Of a DNA stretch of 64,000 nucleotides, positions 27,006 through 36,355 are shown one piece after another (positions within the stretch are counted from its first letter, which is position 1; every line of letters starts with the position of its first letter). The notes under the pieces were generated by a model, which saw only the letters and a program-made list of their open reading frames with translations, was not told where the DNA came from and ran no database searches. The stretch spans positions 3,286,001 to 3,350,000 of the forward strand of contig NZ_AP023179.1 in the NCBI RefSeq assembly GCF_013426915.1, given 5' to 3'. Both the position numbers and the translations under genes were made by a program. The DNA is from Paraburkholderia sp. PGU19. Its GTDB lineage: Bacteria; Pseudomonadota; Gammaproteobacteria; Burkholderiales; Burkholderiaceae.

Positions 27006-29083
27006 TGGCCCTGCTCCGTCGCGTGTTGCGTTGAATCGTTCGAGTCGGCGGGCTGGTCGCCCTCCGGTGCGGCCGTATCGGCTTCGGCTTGCGCTTCGGC
27101 TTCGCTTTCGGCGGATTCGTCGGCGGCGTCGATGAGTTCTTCTTCGGTCTCTTCCTCTTCTTCCGCGCCGCTCGTCACGGTCGGCGCGTCGAGCACGTGC
27201 AACGGCCGCACCGATGCCTCGACCGTCAGCTCATCCACCGACATCACTTCGAGCATCAGCCGCGTGCCGCGCGCATGCACGCCGAGACCCGGCACGTGCA
27301 GCAGCAGCGGCACCTCTTCGAGACGCACGAGATCGCCCTTCACGACGGAAGCGACCACCTGCTTCTTGCCCTCCTGCGTGAGCCAGCGCAGACACCAGAA
27401 ATACTCCATGCGACGCTGATGATCGGCGTACGCGGTGTAGGTGTCGTCGAAGCCTTGCACGACGGCGAACAGGTCGGCGTCCTTCGGCTTGAACGGCGCC
27501 GCGAGCTTGGCCGTCACGCCGTGCTGCACGCACGCGATCAGTTGCCACTGGTTGACGAGGTCGACATAGCGGCGCAGCGGCGACGTGCTCCACGCGTACT
27601 GCGACACGCCGAGGCCTTCGTGCGGCGCGGCTGTGGTCTGCATGCGGGTGCGCTTCGGTCCCGTCGGCGCTCCGAACGCGCGCTGTGAGCGATAGATGCC
27701 GGGCACGCCGTGATCGTGCAGGAACGCGCCCCACGTCGAGTTCGCGAGAATCGCCAGTTCGGCGACGATCGTGTCGAGCGGCGAACCGCGGCGGCGCGGC
27801 GTGATCGACACGTGCTCGCCTTCGACGTAGAAATTGAAGTCCGTATTGCGCTGCACTTCGCGCTTGAGGCCGAAACCGGCGCGCGCCAGCTGGCGCTTCT
27901 CGAACAGCGCCTGCGCGAACGGCCACAGCACTGCGATGTCTTCCTTGTGCGGATAGTCGCCCGTGCCGTTGGCGAGCGCCTCTTCCGTGACGAGTTCGTC
28001 GAGCGTGTTGTGGCGCAGATTGTTCTTCACGTAGACCAGTTCGGCGCGCGTTTCGCTGACGACGATTTCCTGCGTCTCGCGGTTCACGATGCTGTACAGC
28101 GACAGCGCCGGGCGCAAACCGCCTTCGGCCAGCGTGAATTTATCGACGACGGAATCGGGCAGCATCGTGATCTTGTCGCCCGGCATGTAGACGGTGGACA
28201 AGCGGCCGCGCGCGATCGCATCGACGGCATCGCCGCGCTCGATGCCGAGCGCCGGCGCCGCGATGTGAATACCGATCCGCACACGCCCGTCGGACAGATG
28301 CTCGACGGAGAATGCATCGTCGATTTCCGTCGTGGTCACGTCGTCGATCGAAAACGCTTCGATTTCCGCTTGCGGCAGATCTTCCGGCAGCGCGCCGATC
28401 GTCACGGCGGGGAAACCGGTGCCGTGCGGGAAGAATTCCGACAGGAAGCGCGCTTCGTGCAGCGCGCGCGCCGACGGAATGCCGCCGCATTCGAGCATCA
28501 GGCGCGCCATCGAAATGCCGCGCGCCGCCGCGGCCGCTTCGAGCGCCTTGTATTCGATCGAATTCTTGTCGGGCTTCGTCAGAAGGCCGAGCGCCTTGCT
28601 CTGGAATCCTTCCGGCAGACGGCCCGCCTTCAGTTCCTCTTCGTAGCCCTGCTGCACGAGCGCCTGCTGACGCTTGCGCTCGAGCGACGCGAGCGCCATC
28701 TTCAGTTGCTCTTCCGGCGCGCGCTGATACTGGCCGCGCCCCTTGCGGCGGAAATAGATGGGCGAACCGTGCATGCGCAAAATCAGCGCGGCGCGCTCGA
28801 CGGGCCCGAACGACTCGCCAAAGTATTCGGCGCCGAGCGTGGCAAACGGGAATTCGTCTTCAGGCGCGCATTCCCACAGGAAGTCCAGATCGATGTCCTG
28901 TGCGGCGGCATCGGCCTGCTCCATCAGTTCGCCCGCCGACGGCTTCTCGAACTCCATCAGCACGTCTTTCGCGCGAACTTTCGCGCGGCGTCCGCCCGGC
29001 AGCTCGACCTGAAACGCGTCGCCTTGACGCGACATCACGTTGCCGGCCTTGAAACTACCCGATTCCTCGAAGAAAACGTTCAC
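27002..29083 (-). CDS. RNB-domain exoribonuclease (RNase II family)
   Basis: A 693-residue protein with a GTG start at 29083. The RNB catalytic core includes DDVTTTEIDDAFSVEHLSDG (metal-binding Asp residues near 240-255), HIAAPALGIERGDAVD and MPGDKITMLP. The C-terminal tail of about 45 residues is Glu/Ala-rich and acidic. It is longer and more divergent than E. coli RNase II but resembles the ribonuclease annotated beside aroE in other Burkholderiales. It should degrade RNA 3' to 5'. Confidence 0.9.
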   Translation of the reverse strand: MNVFFEESGSFKAGNVMSRQGDAFQVELPGGRRAKVRAKDVLMEFEKPSAGELMEQADAAAQDIDLDFLWECAPEDEFPFATLGAEYFGESFGPVERAALILRMHGSPIYFRRKGRGQYQRAPEEQLKMALASLERKRQQALVQQGYEEELKAGRLPEGFQSKALGLLTKPDKNSIEYKALEAAAAARGISMARLMLECGGIPSARALHEARFLSEFFPHGTGFPAVTIGALPEDLPQAEIEAFSIDDVTTTEIDDAFSVEHLSDGRVRIGIHIAAPALGIERGDAVDAIARGRLSTVYMPGDKITMLPDSVVDKFTLAEGGLRPALSLYSIVNRETQEIVVSETRAELVYVKNNLRHNTLDELVTEEALANGTGDYPHKEDIAVLWPFAQALFEKRQLARAGFGLKREVQRNTDFNFYVEGEHVSITPRRRGSPLDTIVAELAILANSTWGAFLHDHGVPGIYRSQRAFGAPTGPKRTRMQTTAAPHEGLGVSQYAWSTSPLRRYVDLVNQWQLIACVQHGVTAKLAAPFKPKDADLFAVVQGFDDTYTAYADHQRRMEYFWCLRWLTQEGKKQVVASVVKGDLVRLEEVPLLLHVPGLGVHARGTRLMLEVMSVDELTVEASVRPLHVLDAPTVTSGAEEEEETEEELIDAADESAESEAEAQAEADTAAPEGDQPADSNDSTQHATEQGQ

Positions 29084-29218
29084 TCAATACTCTCGTTCTG
29101 GCTTGCGTCGGCCGGCGCGCAGTGCGGTTGCTTCGCGCGTCGGCGTCGTGTTCTGTGTGGTGTTCCGCAACGCGCGTGCCTTGTGCTTCATGGTGGGCGG
29201 CGTGCGCGGATCATCGGA

Positions 29219-29827
29219 TCATGCCGCCTCGCGTGGTGCGGGCGGCTCGGTGTCGGCGTCGGCGGCGTCGCAAAACGCGAGCACGTCGTCGACATAGTCG
29301 GGAAACTCGCTGATCGCGTGGTCGCTGCCTTCGATCAGTCTGGTCTGCACGCCGGGATAGTGCGCGAGCATTTCGCGGTAATCGAGCACCTCGTCGCCGG
29401 TGGCGGCAAACAGATAATAGCGTTCGGGGTGGGTGATCCGCGCGACGCCTAGCGCACGCAACTCATCAAGATGACGCGGTTCGACGACGATGCTGCCGCC
29501 GCCGTGCCACAGCGGCTGCTCGCCAAGATAGTGACTGAGATCGCGCTGCGGCACCACGGCGGGATTCAGCAGTATGGCGCGCCAGCCGTGCTTCTCGGCA
29601 AGATGGGTCGCGAAATAGCCGCCCAGCGAACTGCCGATCACCGTGACCTGCGCCGGATTCGCCGCCGCGACCCGTTCTTCGACGAGCGCCACGGCTTCCA
29701 GCGGCGACACGGGCAGCATCGGACAGCACCATTCGGCGCTGCGGCCAAGCGCCGCAAGACGCTGGGCCATCACGCGCGCCTTGAACGAATTGGGCGAGGA
29801 GCGGAAGCCGTGCAGATAGAGAATCAC
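29219..29827 (-). CDS. YqiA/YcfP-family alpha/beta-hydrolase
   Basis: A 202-residue esterase-like protein of the UPF0227 group: start MILYLHGFRSSPNSFKARV, nucleophile elbow VIGSSLGGYFATHLAEKHG with Ser near 67, catalytic-type Asp in ATGDEVLDYREM and His in EGSDHAISEFPDYVDDVLAF. Its substrate is unknown. It overlaps the mpl stop by 4 bp, so the two are translated together. Confidence 0.88.
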   Translation of the reverse strand: MILYLHGFRSSPNSFKARVMAQRLAALGRSAEWCCPMLPVSPLEAVALVEERVAAANPAQVTVIGSSLGGYFATHLAEKHGWRAILLNPAVVPQRDLSHYLGEQPLWHGGGSIVVEPRHLDELRALGVARITHPERYYLFAATGDEVLDYREMLAHYPGVQTRLIEGSDHAISEFPDYVDDVLAFCDAADADTEPPAPREAA

Positions 29828-31245
29828 GCGACGCCCCGCGCCTGCGCCGTCGGACGCGCCGACAGCGCGTCGAGCAGTTTCTGGTGTACGCCGCCAAAGC
29901 CGCCGTTGCTCATCACGAGCACCTGATCGCCCGGCCGCGCGGCCGCGACGACGGATTTGACGAGCGTGTCGATGTCGTTGAAGGCTTGCGCCTTGTCGCC
30001 CATCGGCGCGAGCGCTTCAGCCAGGTTCCAGCCAAGCGCGTCCTTGCCCGCGGACGCGCCGTAGCCGAATACGAGATCGGCGTCGACGAGGCTGGCGGGC
30101 AATTGCGCCTTCATCACGCCGAGCTTCATCGTGTTCGAGCGGGGTTCGAGCACGGCGAGAATGCGCGTGTGTTTTCCGTCTTCACCGCGGCCGATGCGCG
30201 TGCGCAGACCGGCGACCGTCGTCTGGATGGCTGTCGGGTGATGCGCGAAATCGTCGTAGACCGTCACGCCGTCGACGCTGCCGCGCACTTCCATCCGGCG
30301 CTTCACATTGCGGAAGGTCGACAGCGACTTCGCGGCCTGCGCGGGCGGCACGCCGATGTGGCGCGCGGCGGCGATCGCGGCGATCGCGTTCATGCGGTTG
30401 TGCTCGCCCTGCACCTGCCAGTCGACTACGCCGACTCGCTCACCGTTGTGATAGACGGCAAAGCGCTCGTCGATGGCGACGCCGTCTTCAGCGGGCAAAG
30501 CCTGCCAGCCGCCGTCGACGCCAAAGCGCTCCACTTCGCTCCAGCAGCCGCGCGTAAGCACGCGGTCCAGCGCAGCTTCGCGGCCGTTCGACACGACGCG
30601 GCCAATGCCCGGCACCGTGCGCACGAGGTGGTGAAATTGGGTTTCGATCGCGGCGAGATCGGCGAAGATGTCCGCGTGATCGAATTCGAGGTTGTTCAGG
30701 ACCGCAGTGCGCGGCCGGTAGTGGACGAACTTCGAGCGCTTGTCGAAGAACGCCGTGTCGTACTCGTCGGCTTCGATGACGAAGAAGCTCGAATCCGTCA
30801 GACGCGCCGACACGCCAAAATTCAGCGGCACGCCGCCGATCAGAAAGCCCGGGTTCATGCCCGCGTCTTCCAGCAGCCACGTCAGCATCGACGACGTCGT
30901 GGTCTTGCCGTGCGTGCCGGCTACGGCCAGCACCCACTTGCCATTCAGCACGTGCTCGCCGAGCCACTGCGGGCCGGACGTGTAAGGCAGGCCGCGATTC
31001 AGGATTTCTTCCATCAGCGGATTGCCGCGCGTCACGACGTTGCCGACCACGAACAGATCCGGCTTCAGGTCGAGCTGCTCGACGCCCCAGCCTTCGATCA
31101 GCTTGATGCCTTGCGCCTCGAGCTGCGTGCTCATCGGTGGATAGACGCCGGCGTCGCAGCCCGTCACGGTGTGACCGGCATTGCGCGCGAGAACCGCGAG
31201 ACCACCCATGAACGTGCCGCAGATGCCGAGGATGTGAATGTGCAT
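29824..31245 (-). CDS. mpl: Murein peptide ligase (UDP-MurNAc:tripeptide ligase)
   Basis: Recycling enzyme that rejoins L-Ala-gamma-D-Glu-meso-DAP to UDP-MurNAc, 473 residues. The start at 31245 (MHIHILGICGTFMGG) is the family norm; an in-frame codon 15 residues upstream is less likely. It has the Rossmann-type N-terminus, the ATP loop AGTHGKTTTSSML near residue 112 and FVIEADEYDTAFFDKRSKF. Together with ampD and mtgA, the window has several cell-wall turnover genes. Confidence 0.95.
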   Translation of the reverse strand: MHIHILGICGTFMGGLAVLARNAGHTVTGCDAGVYPPMSTQLEAQGIKLIEGWGVEQLDLKPDLFVVGNVVTRGNPLMEEILNRGLPYTSGPQWLGEHVLNGKWVLAVAGTHGKTTTSSMLTWLLEDAGMNPGFLIGGVPLNFGVSARLTDSSFFVIEADEYDTAFFDKRSKFVHYRPRTAVLNNLEFDHADIFADLAAIETQFHHLVRTVPGIGRVVSNGREAALDRVLTRGCWSEVERFGVDGGWQALPAEDGVAIDERFAVYHNGERVGVVDWQVQGEHNRMNAIAAIAAARHIGVPPAQAAKSLSTFRNVKRRMEVRGSVDGVTVYDDFAHHPTAIQTTVAGLRTRIGRGEDGKHTRILAVLEPRSNTMKLGVMKAQLPASLVDADLVFGYGASAGKDALGWNLAEALAPMGDKAQAFNDIDTLVKSVVAAARPGDQVLVMSNGGFGGVHQKLLDALSARPTAQARGVA

Positions 31246-31459
31246 AAAGCTGTCGCGCCGCAAGGCGTGTTTTGCGTGGAAAGAAGACATGCGCCGGGGA
31301 CCGGAAAGCCCTCGCGCGAAGGACGACTATTGTAACCGACAGGCCCGCCCTATCTTGATCGGACGTGCTTTTCCGGGCGACGCCGCGCAGCCGCCGAAGC
31401 CCCGTTCAAGGCCGCACCCGCGCGACGGCGACGTAAAAAGACCGTCGGGCTTTCTCTAG

Positions 31460-31465
31460 TATGAT
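31460..31465 (+). promoter_or_regulatory. -10 element implying a leaderless transcript
   Basis: TATGAT ends 6 bp before the ATG at 31472, so transcription would begin at or near the start codon. No ribosome binding site is visible before the gene. The -35 region is poor. Confidence 0.35.
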
Positions 31466-31471
31466 TGGCGA

Positions 31472-32125
31472 ATGGTTCGCAAATCACATTTCGATCCGCA
31501 GCGCGTGCGCGAGGAAATCGCCATCGCGGCTGCGCGGATGATCGCCGAGGACGGGCTCGACTACTCGACTGCGAAGCGCAAGGCTGCGCGGCAAGTGGTT
31601 GGGGAAACGCGCGTCGCGGGCGAATGGCTGCCGGATAACGACCAGATCGAGGAAGAAATCCGCGAATATCAGTCGCTGTTCCAGGGCGACAGCCAGCCGG
31701 CCGTGTTGCGCCGGTTGCGCGAAGTCGCGCTGGACTGGATGCTGCGGCTCGCGCCGTTCAATCCGTATCTGACGGGCGCGGTGCTCGGTGGGACGGCGGG
31801 CGAGCATTCCGATGTTCATCTGCAAGCCTTCTGCGACGATCCGAAGGAAGTTGCCATTTACCTGTTGAACGCGAACGTGCAGTACGACGTTTCAGAAACG
31901 CGGCACTTTGCGGGTCGCGGCTACGTCGAAACATTGAGCTTTCTGTGGCGTCCGGTGAATGAAGGGCGCGACGCCGAGCCCGTGGGTATTCACCTCGCGC
32001 TCTACGGCACCGACGATCTGCGCGGCGCAGTCCGCGCCGACGCGCGCGGACGATCCGCACGCGCCGACGTCCGCGCCGTGCAGGCGCTGATCGACGAAAG
32101 CGACGCCGCGCGTTCCACGAACTGA
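31472..32125 (+). CDS. Conserved hypothetical protein next to mpl, weak nucleotidyltransferase-like motif
   Basis: A 217-residue protein I recognise only as a conserved neighbour of mpl in Burkholderia-type genomes. The first 70 residues are helical and charged (AAARMIAEDGLDYSTAKRKA). The middle contains GAVLGGTAGEHSDVHLQAF, reminiscent of the GSxxRG...SDxDL motif of minimal nucleotidyltransferases but with His for one acidic residue. The C-terminus is Arg/Ala/Asp-rich. It is divergent from mpl and lies 24 bp before a TlpA-like gene. Any function is speculative. Confidence 0.75.
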   Translation: MVRKSHFDPQRVREEIAIAAARMIAEDGLDYSTAKRKAARQVVGETRVAGEWLPDNDQIEEEIREYQSLFQGDSQPAVLRRLREVALDWMLRLAPFNPYLTGAVLGGTAGEHSDVHLQAFCDDPKEVAIYLLNANVQYDVSETRHFAGRGYVETLSFLWRPVNEGRDAEPVGIHLALYGTDDLRGAVRADARGRSARADVRAVQALIDESDAARSTN

Positions 32126-32149
32126 ACCCTTAACAGACACACTCTCTAT

Positions 32150-32698
32150 ATGAAGCGGATTCTGGCAATCGCGGCGGTGGCTGTCGTCGCGACAGCGGGC
32201 GGCGCGGTGGCAGGCCACTGGCTGCTCGGCAACAACGACCTTGCGGGCGTCGCGAACGCGGCGCCCGCCGACAGCAACAACGCCGTCAATCAACTGTGGG
32301 CGGCGAAAGTGACCAATGCCGACGGCGCGCCGCAGTCGCTCGCCGGTTTCAAGGGACACCCGGTCGTGATCAACTTCTGGGCGTCGTGGTGCGGGCCGTG
32401 CGTCGAGGAAATGCCGTCGCTGTCGGCGCTGCACAAGGAATACTCGAAAAAGGGCATCGAGTTCGTCGGGCTCGGCGTCGACTCCGACAAGAACATCAAG
32501 GCTTTCCTGCAAAAAGTGCCCGTCAACTACCCGATCTATGTCGCCGGGTTCGGCGGCGCGGACCTCGCGCGCGCCTTCGGCAACAACGCGGGCGGTTTGC
32601 CTTACACGGTCGTAATTGACGCAAAAGGCGTCGTACGGTCGACAAAACTCGGCCAGATCAAGCCGGACGAGCTGAAACGCACGCTCGACGCGCTCTGA
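32150..32698 (+). CDS. TlpA/ResA-like thioredoxin, membrane-anchored
   Basis: A 182-residue periplasmic thiol-disulfide protein. The N-terminal hydrophobic segment (residues 3-27) is an uncleaved anchor or signal. The thioredoxin-like domain has [20 protein letters not shown] with the redox pair Cys81/Cys84 and a cis-Pro region [13 protein letters not shown]. It probably acts in reduction of periplasmic disulfides or in cytochrome maturation. Its partner is unknown. Confidence 0.9.
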   Translation: MKRILAIAAVAVVATAGGAVAGHWLLGNNDLAGVANAAPADSNNAVNQLWAAKVTNADGAPQSLAGFKGHPVVINFWASWCGPCVEEMPSLSALHKEYSKKGIEFVGLGVDSDKNIKAFLQKVPVNYPIYVAGFGGADLARAFGNNAGGLPYTVVIDAKGVVRSTKLGQIKPDELKRTLDAL

Positions 32699-32892
32699 TT
32701 CCGACAACTTTTTGACATTTAGTTGAGAACTTTTTGCCTCAGATTGGGCGATATTCACAATAAGATGTCAGAAGTTCGGCGAGTTGCTGCTATCCGGGTA
32801 AGGGCGCGAGACGTGCCGCGCGTTCGAGAAACTAGACAAATTTCTCTAATCAGCGCTAAAGTGCGCCCAATTCCACGGAAAACGAACCGACC

Positions 32893-33357
32893 ATGACGCG
32901 ACTGCTGGTTCTGCACGGCCCCAACCTCAACCTTCTCGGCACCCGGGAACCCGAGGTCTATGGCCGCGTGACGCTCCAGCAGATCGATCAGGCGCTGGCC
33001 GACCGCGCAGCGGACGCCCGCGTCGAACTGGCCACCTTCCAGAGCAATCACGAAGGCGCGCTAGTCGATCGCATTCAGGCCGCTCGGACCGAGAAGACCG
33101 ATTTCATCGTGATCAATCCCGCTGCGTACACGCATACCAGCGTGGCGATCCGGGACGCACTGGCGGGCGTCGGCATCCCGTTCGTCGAGATTCATCTGTC
33201 GAACGTGCATCGTCGGGAACCGTTCAGGCATCACTCGTATTTCTCCGACCAGGCAGAGGGCGTCATTTGCGGCCTCGGCTGGAAGGGCTATCTGTACGCA
33301 CTCGAATATGTGCTCGACCGGTTGGCCGCTGGGACGGCCGGATCGTCGCGCAACTGA
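32893..33357 (+). CDS. aroQ: 3-dehydroquinate dehydratase, type II
   Basis: Shikimate-pathway dehydratase, 154 residues. [19 protein letters not shown] lies at the N-terminus with the catalytic Tyr, [11 protein letters not shown], the [16 protein letters not shown] motif, and [21 protein letters not shown] with the active-site His. It is followed by accB and accC, a common gene order in proteobacteria. Confidence 0.96.
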   Translation: MTRLLVLHGPNLNLLGTREPEVYGRVTLQQIDQALADRAADARVELATFQSNHEGALVDRIQAARTEKTDFIVINPAAYTHTSVAIRDALAGVGIPFVEIHLSNVHRREPFRHHSYFSDQAEGVICGLGWKGYLYALEYVLDRLAAGTAGSSRN

Positions 33358-33425
33358 CAACCCAAAACACGAATTCGGCGCTGGCGGCAAACCGCCGGCG
33401 CTTCACGCATTGAAGGGGAAAGCCC

Positions 33426-33899
33426 ATGGATCTACGTAAACTGAAGACTCTGATCGACCTCGTCTCCGAGTCCGGCATCTCCGAACTCGAAGTGACCGAG
33501 GGCGAAGGCAAGGTGCGCATCGTCAAGAACGCGCCGCCGGTTTACGTCCAGCAGCCTGGCAACTACGCGCCGCAATACGCTGCGCCGGGCGTGGCGCCCG
33601 CTGCTCACGGCGGTGAAGCTCCCGCCGTCGGCGCGCCGGCGACGCCCGCAGCCGTGGCGCCGCAAGGCCATGTCGTGACGTCGCCGATGGTCGGCACGTT
33701 CTACCGCGCACCGTCGCCGGGCGCCGATCCGTTCGTGCAGGTCGGCGATACGGTGAAGGAAGGCCAGACCATCTGCATCATCGAAGCAATGAAACTCCTG
33801 AACGAGATCGAATCGGATCAGTCAGGCGTCGTCAAGGAAATCCTCGTCGAGAACGGCCAGGCAGTCGAATACGGCCAGCCGCTCTTCGTGATCGGCTGA
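33426..33899 (+). CDS. accB: Acetyl-CoA carboxylase biotin carboxyl carrier protein
   Basis: Carries biotin for the first committed step of fatty-acid synthesis, 157 residues. N-terminal [18 protein letters not shown], an Ala/Pro-rich linker (about 45-82) and the biotinyl domain, with the biotinylated Lys123 in [19 protein letters not shown] precedes the ATG. It is 69 bp after aroQ and 123 bp before accC. Confidence 0.97.
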   Translation: MDLRKLKTLIDLVSESGISELEVTEGEGKVRIVKNAPPVYVQQPGNYAPQYAAPGVAPAAHGGEAPAVGAPATPAAVAPQGHVVTSPMVGTFYRAPSPGADPFVQVGDTVKEGQTICIIEAMKLLNEIESDQSGVVKEILVENGQAVEYGQPLFVIG

Positions 33900-34022
33900 C
33901 GCGGCGCGCTGTAGCCATTCGCCATCCGCGCGCCCGCCTTCTTCGGGCGCGCCACCGATCCTCTGAGGCAGCCGCCCGTCCGAACCGGCCCGCGGCGCCC
34001 ATTGATGAGTCGAATATCCGCT

Positions 34023-35390
34023 ATGTTTGAAAAAATCCTCATTGCCAATCGTGGTGAAATCGCGCTCCGTATCCAGCGCGCGTGCCGCGAACTCGGCGTC
34101 AAGACGGTCGTTGTCTATTCCGAAGCCGACAAGGAAGCCAAGTACGTGAAGCTCGCCGACGAGGCGGTCTGCATCGGACCGGCGCCGTCGAACCTCTCGT
34201 ATCTGAACATGCCCGCGCTAATCAGCGCGGCGGAAGTCACGGACGCCGAAGCGATCCACCCCGGCTACGGCTTCCTGTCCGAAAACGCGGACTTCGCCGA
34301 GCGCGTCGAGCAATCGGGCTTCGTGTTCATCGGCCCGCGCCCCGACACGATCCGCATGATGGGCGACAAGGTCACGGCGAAGCAGACCATGATCAAAACG
34401 GGCGTGCCCTGCGTGCCCGGTTCCGAAGGCGCGTTGCCCGAAGATCCGAAGGAGATCGTGAAGATTGCGCGCGCGGTCGGCTATCCGGTGATCATCAAGG
34501 CGGCAGGCGGCGGCGGTGGCCGCGGCATGCGCGTCGTTCACACGGAAGCGGCGCTCGTGAATGCCGTCAACATGACGCGCGAAGAAGCGGGCCGTGCGTT
34601 CGGCAATCCGCAGGTCTACATGGAGAAATACCTGGAGAACCCTCGGCACATCGAAATTCAGGTGCTGACCGACTCGTTCAAGAACGCACTGTGGCTCGGC
34701 GAACGCGACTGCTCGATGCAGCGCCGTCACCAGAAGGTGATCGAAGAAGCACCGGCGCCGGGCATCGCGCGCCGTCTGATCGAGCGCATCGGTGACCGCT
34801 GCGCGGACGCGTGCAAGAAGATGGGCTATCTCGGCGCGGGCACGTTCGAATTCCTGTACGAAAACGGCGAGTTCTACTTCATCGAAATGAACACGCGCGT
34901 GCAGGTCGAGCACCCCGTCACCGAACTGATCACGGGCATCGACATCGTTCAGGAACAGATCCGCATCGCGGCAGGCGAAAAGCTCGCCATCCGCCAGCGC
35001 GACATCCAGTTCCGCGGACATGCGATCGAATGCCGTATCAACGCGGAAGATCCGTTCAAGTTCACGCCGTCGCCGGGTCGTCTTACGTCGTGGCATATGC
35101 CGGGCGGCCCCGGTATTCGCGTCGATTCGCATGCGTACAACGGCTATTTCGTGCCGCCGAACTATGATTCGATGATCGGCAAGCTGATCGCCTACGGCGC
35201 AACGCGCGAACAGGCGATCAAGCGGATGCGCATCGCGCTGTCGGAAATGGTGGTCGAAGGCATTCAGACCAACATTCCGCTGCATCGCGAGCTGATGCTC
35301 GACGCGAAGTTTGTCGAGGGCGGCACGAGCATCCATTACCTCGAAAACCGGCTGGCCGCGAAGCTGCAAGCCGCACCGGAAGAAGCGTAA
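34023..35390 (+). CDS. accC: Biotin carboxylase subunit of acetyl-CoA carboxylase
   Basis: ATP-dependent carboxylation of AccB-bound biotin, 455 residues from the start at 34023 ([16 protein letters not shown]); two earlier in-frame codons (34002, 34005) are less likely. ATP-grasp features are [34 protein letters not shown] and [16 protein letters not shown]. It is followed 3 bp later by prmA, so the two are co-translated. Confidence 0.97.
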   Translation: MFEKILIANRGEIALRIQRACRELGVKTVVVYSEADKEAKYVKLADEAVCIGPAPSNLSYLNMPALISAAEVTDAEAIHPGYGFLSENADFAERVEQSGFVFIGPRPDTIRMMGDKVTAKQTMIKTGVPCVPGSEGALPEDPKEIVKIARAVGYPVIIKAAGGGGGRGMRVVHTEAALVNAVNMTREEAGRAFGNPQVYMEKYLENPRHIEIQVLTDSFKNALWLGERDCSMQRRHQKVIEEAPAPGIARRLIERIGDRCADACKKMGYLGAGTFEFLYENGEFYFIEMNTRVQVEHPVTELITGIDIVQEQIRIAAGEKLAIRQRDIQFRGHAIECRINAEDPFKFTPSPGRLTSWHMPGGPGIRVDSHAYNGYFVPPNYDSMIGKLIAYGATREQAIKRMRIALSEMVVEGIQTNIPLHRELMLDAKFVEGGTSIHYLENRLAAKLQAAPEEA

Positions 35391-35393
35391 GCA

Positions 35394-36296
35394 ATGAGCT
35401 ACCGGGAACTGGTCGTCGAACTCGCGCGCGAGCACGCGGAAGCGTTGTCGGACGCGTTGCTCGAACTGGGCGCGCTGTCGGTGTCCGTCGAAGACGCGGA
35501 TGCCGACACGCCCGACGAGCAGCCGCTGTTCGGCGAGCCCGGTCTCACGCCGGACCGCACCGCGTGGACGCATTCGCGCGTGATCGCGTTGCTGGCGCCG
35601 GAACATGAACCGGCCGTGCTGCTCGCGGCCGCTGCGAATGAACTCGGCCTCGCCGATGCGCCGTCGTACAGCGTGCGCGAGGTCGAAGAACAGGACTGGG
35701 TGCGCCTCACCCAGTCCCAGTTCGATCCGATTCCGATTGGCGAGCGTATATGGGTCGTGCCGTCGTGGCACGCCGCACCAGATCCTGATGCGCTCGTGCT
35801 GGAACTCGATCCGGGCCTCGCGTTCGGCACGGGCAGCCATCCGACCACGCGTCTGTGCATGGAATGGCTCGAGCAGAACGTAAAGCAGGATCAATCGGTG
35901 CTCGACTACGGCTGCGGCTCGGGCATCCTTGCGATACTCGCGAAGAAGTGCGGCGCGAACCCTGTGATCGGCATCGACATCGATCCGCAAGCGGTCGAGT
36001 CCGCGCGCCACAATAGCGAGCGCAATCGCGCGGAAGTCACGTACGGTCTGCCCGACGATTGCCCCGCGGGCGAGTTCGATATCGTCGTCGCGAATATTCT
36101 GTCGAACCCGCTGAAGCTGATGGCGTCGATGCTGTCGTCGAGGGTGAAGCCGGGTGGACGCATTGCGCTGTCGGGCATTCTCGCGCGACAGGCGGATGAA
36201 GTAGCACGTGTCTATCAGCAGTGGATCGACATTGCAGTGTGGCGCGAACACGAAGGCTGGGTATGCCTTGCGGGTACGCGACGCGAAAGCAATTAG
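35394..36296 (+). CDS. prmA: Ribosomal protein L11 methyltransferase
   Basis: SAM-dependent methyltransferase that trimethylates L11 residues, 300 residues. An N-terminal alpha/beta substrate-recognition domain is followed by [22 protein letters not shown], the SAM loop [32 protein letters not shown] and the catalytic-loop NILSNPL. It is linked to accC by a 3-bp gap. Confidence 0.95.
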   Translation: MSYRELVVELAREHAEALSDALLELGALSVSVEDADADTPDEQPLFGEPGLTPDRTAWTHSRVIALLAPEHEPAVLLAAAANELGLADAPSYSVREVEEQDWVRLTQSQFDPIPIGERIWVVPSWHAAPDPDALVLELDPGLAFGTGSHPTTRLCMEWLEQNVKQDQSVLDYGCGSGILAILAKKCGANPVIGIDIDPQAVESARHNSERNRAEVTYGLPDDCPAGEFDIVVANILSNPLKLMASMLSSRVKPGGRIALSGILARQADEVARVYQQWIDIAVWREHEGWVCLAGTRRESN

Positions 36297-36355
36297 AATA
36301 ACGCATATTTGTTTGCTTCCGGCCCCTTAAGGGCTAACCGGTCTATCGGCTCGAT

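Noticed and set aside
34218..36251. 677-codon leftward open frame
   Set aside because: Antisense of accC and prmA, which are well recognised.
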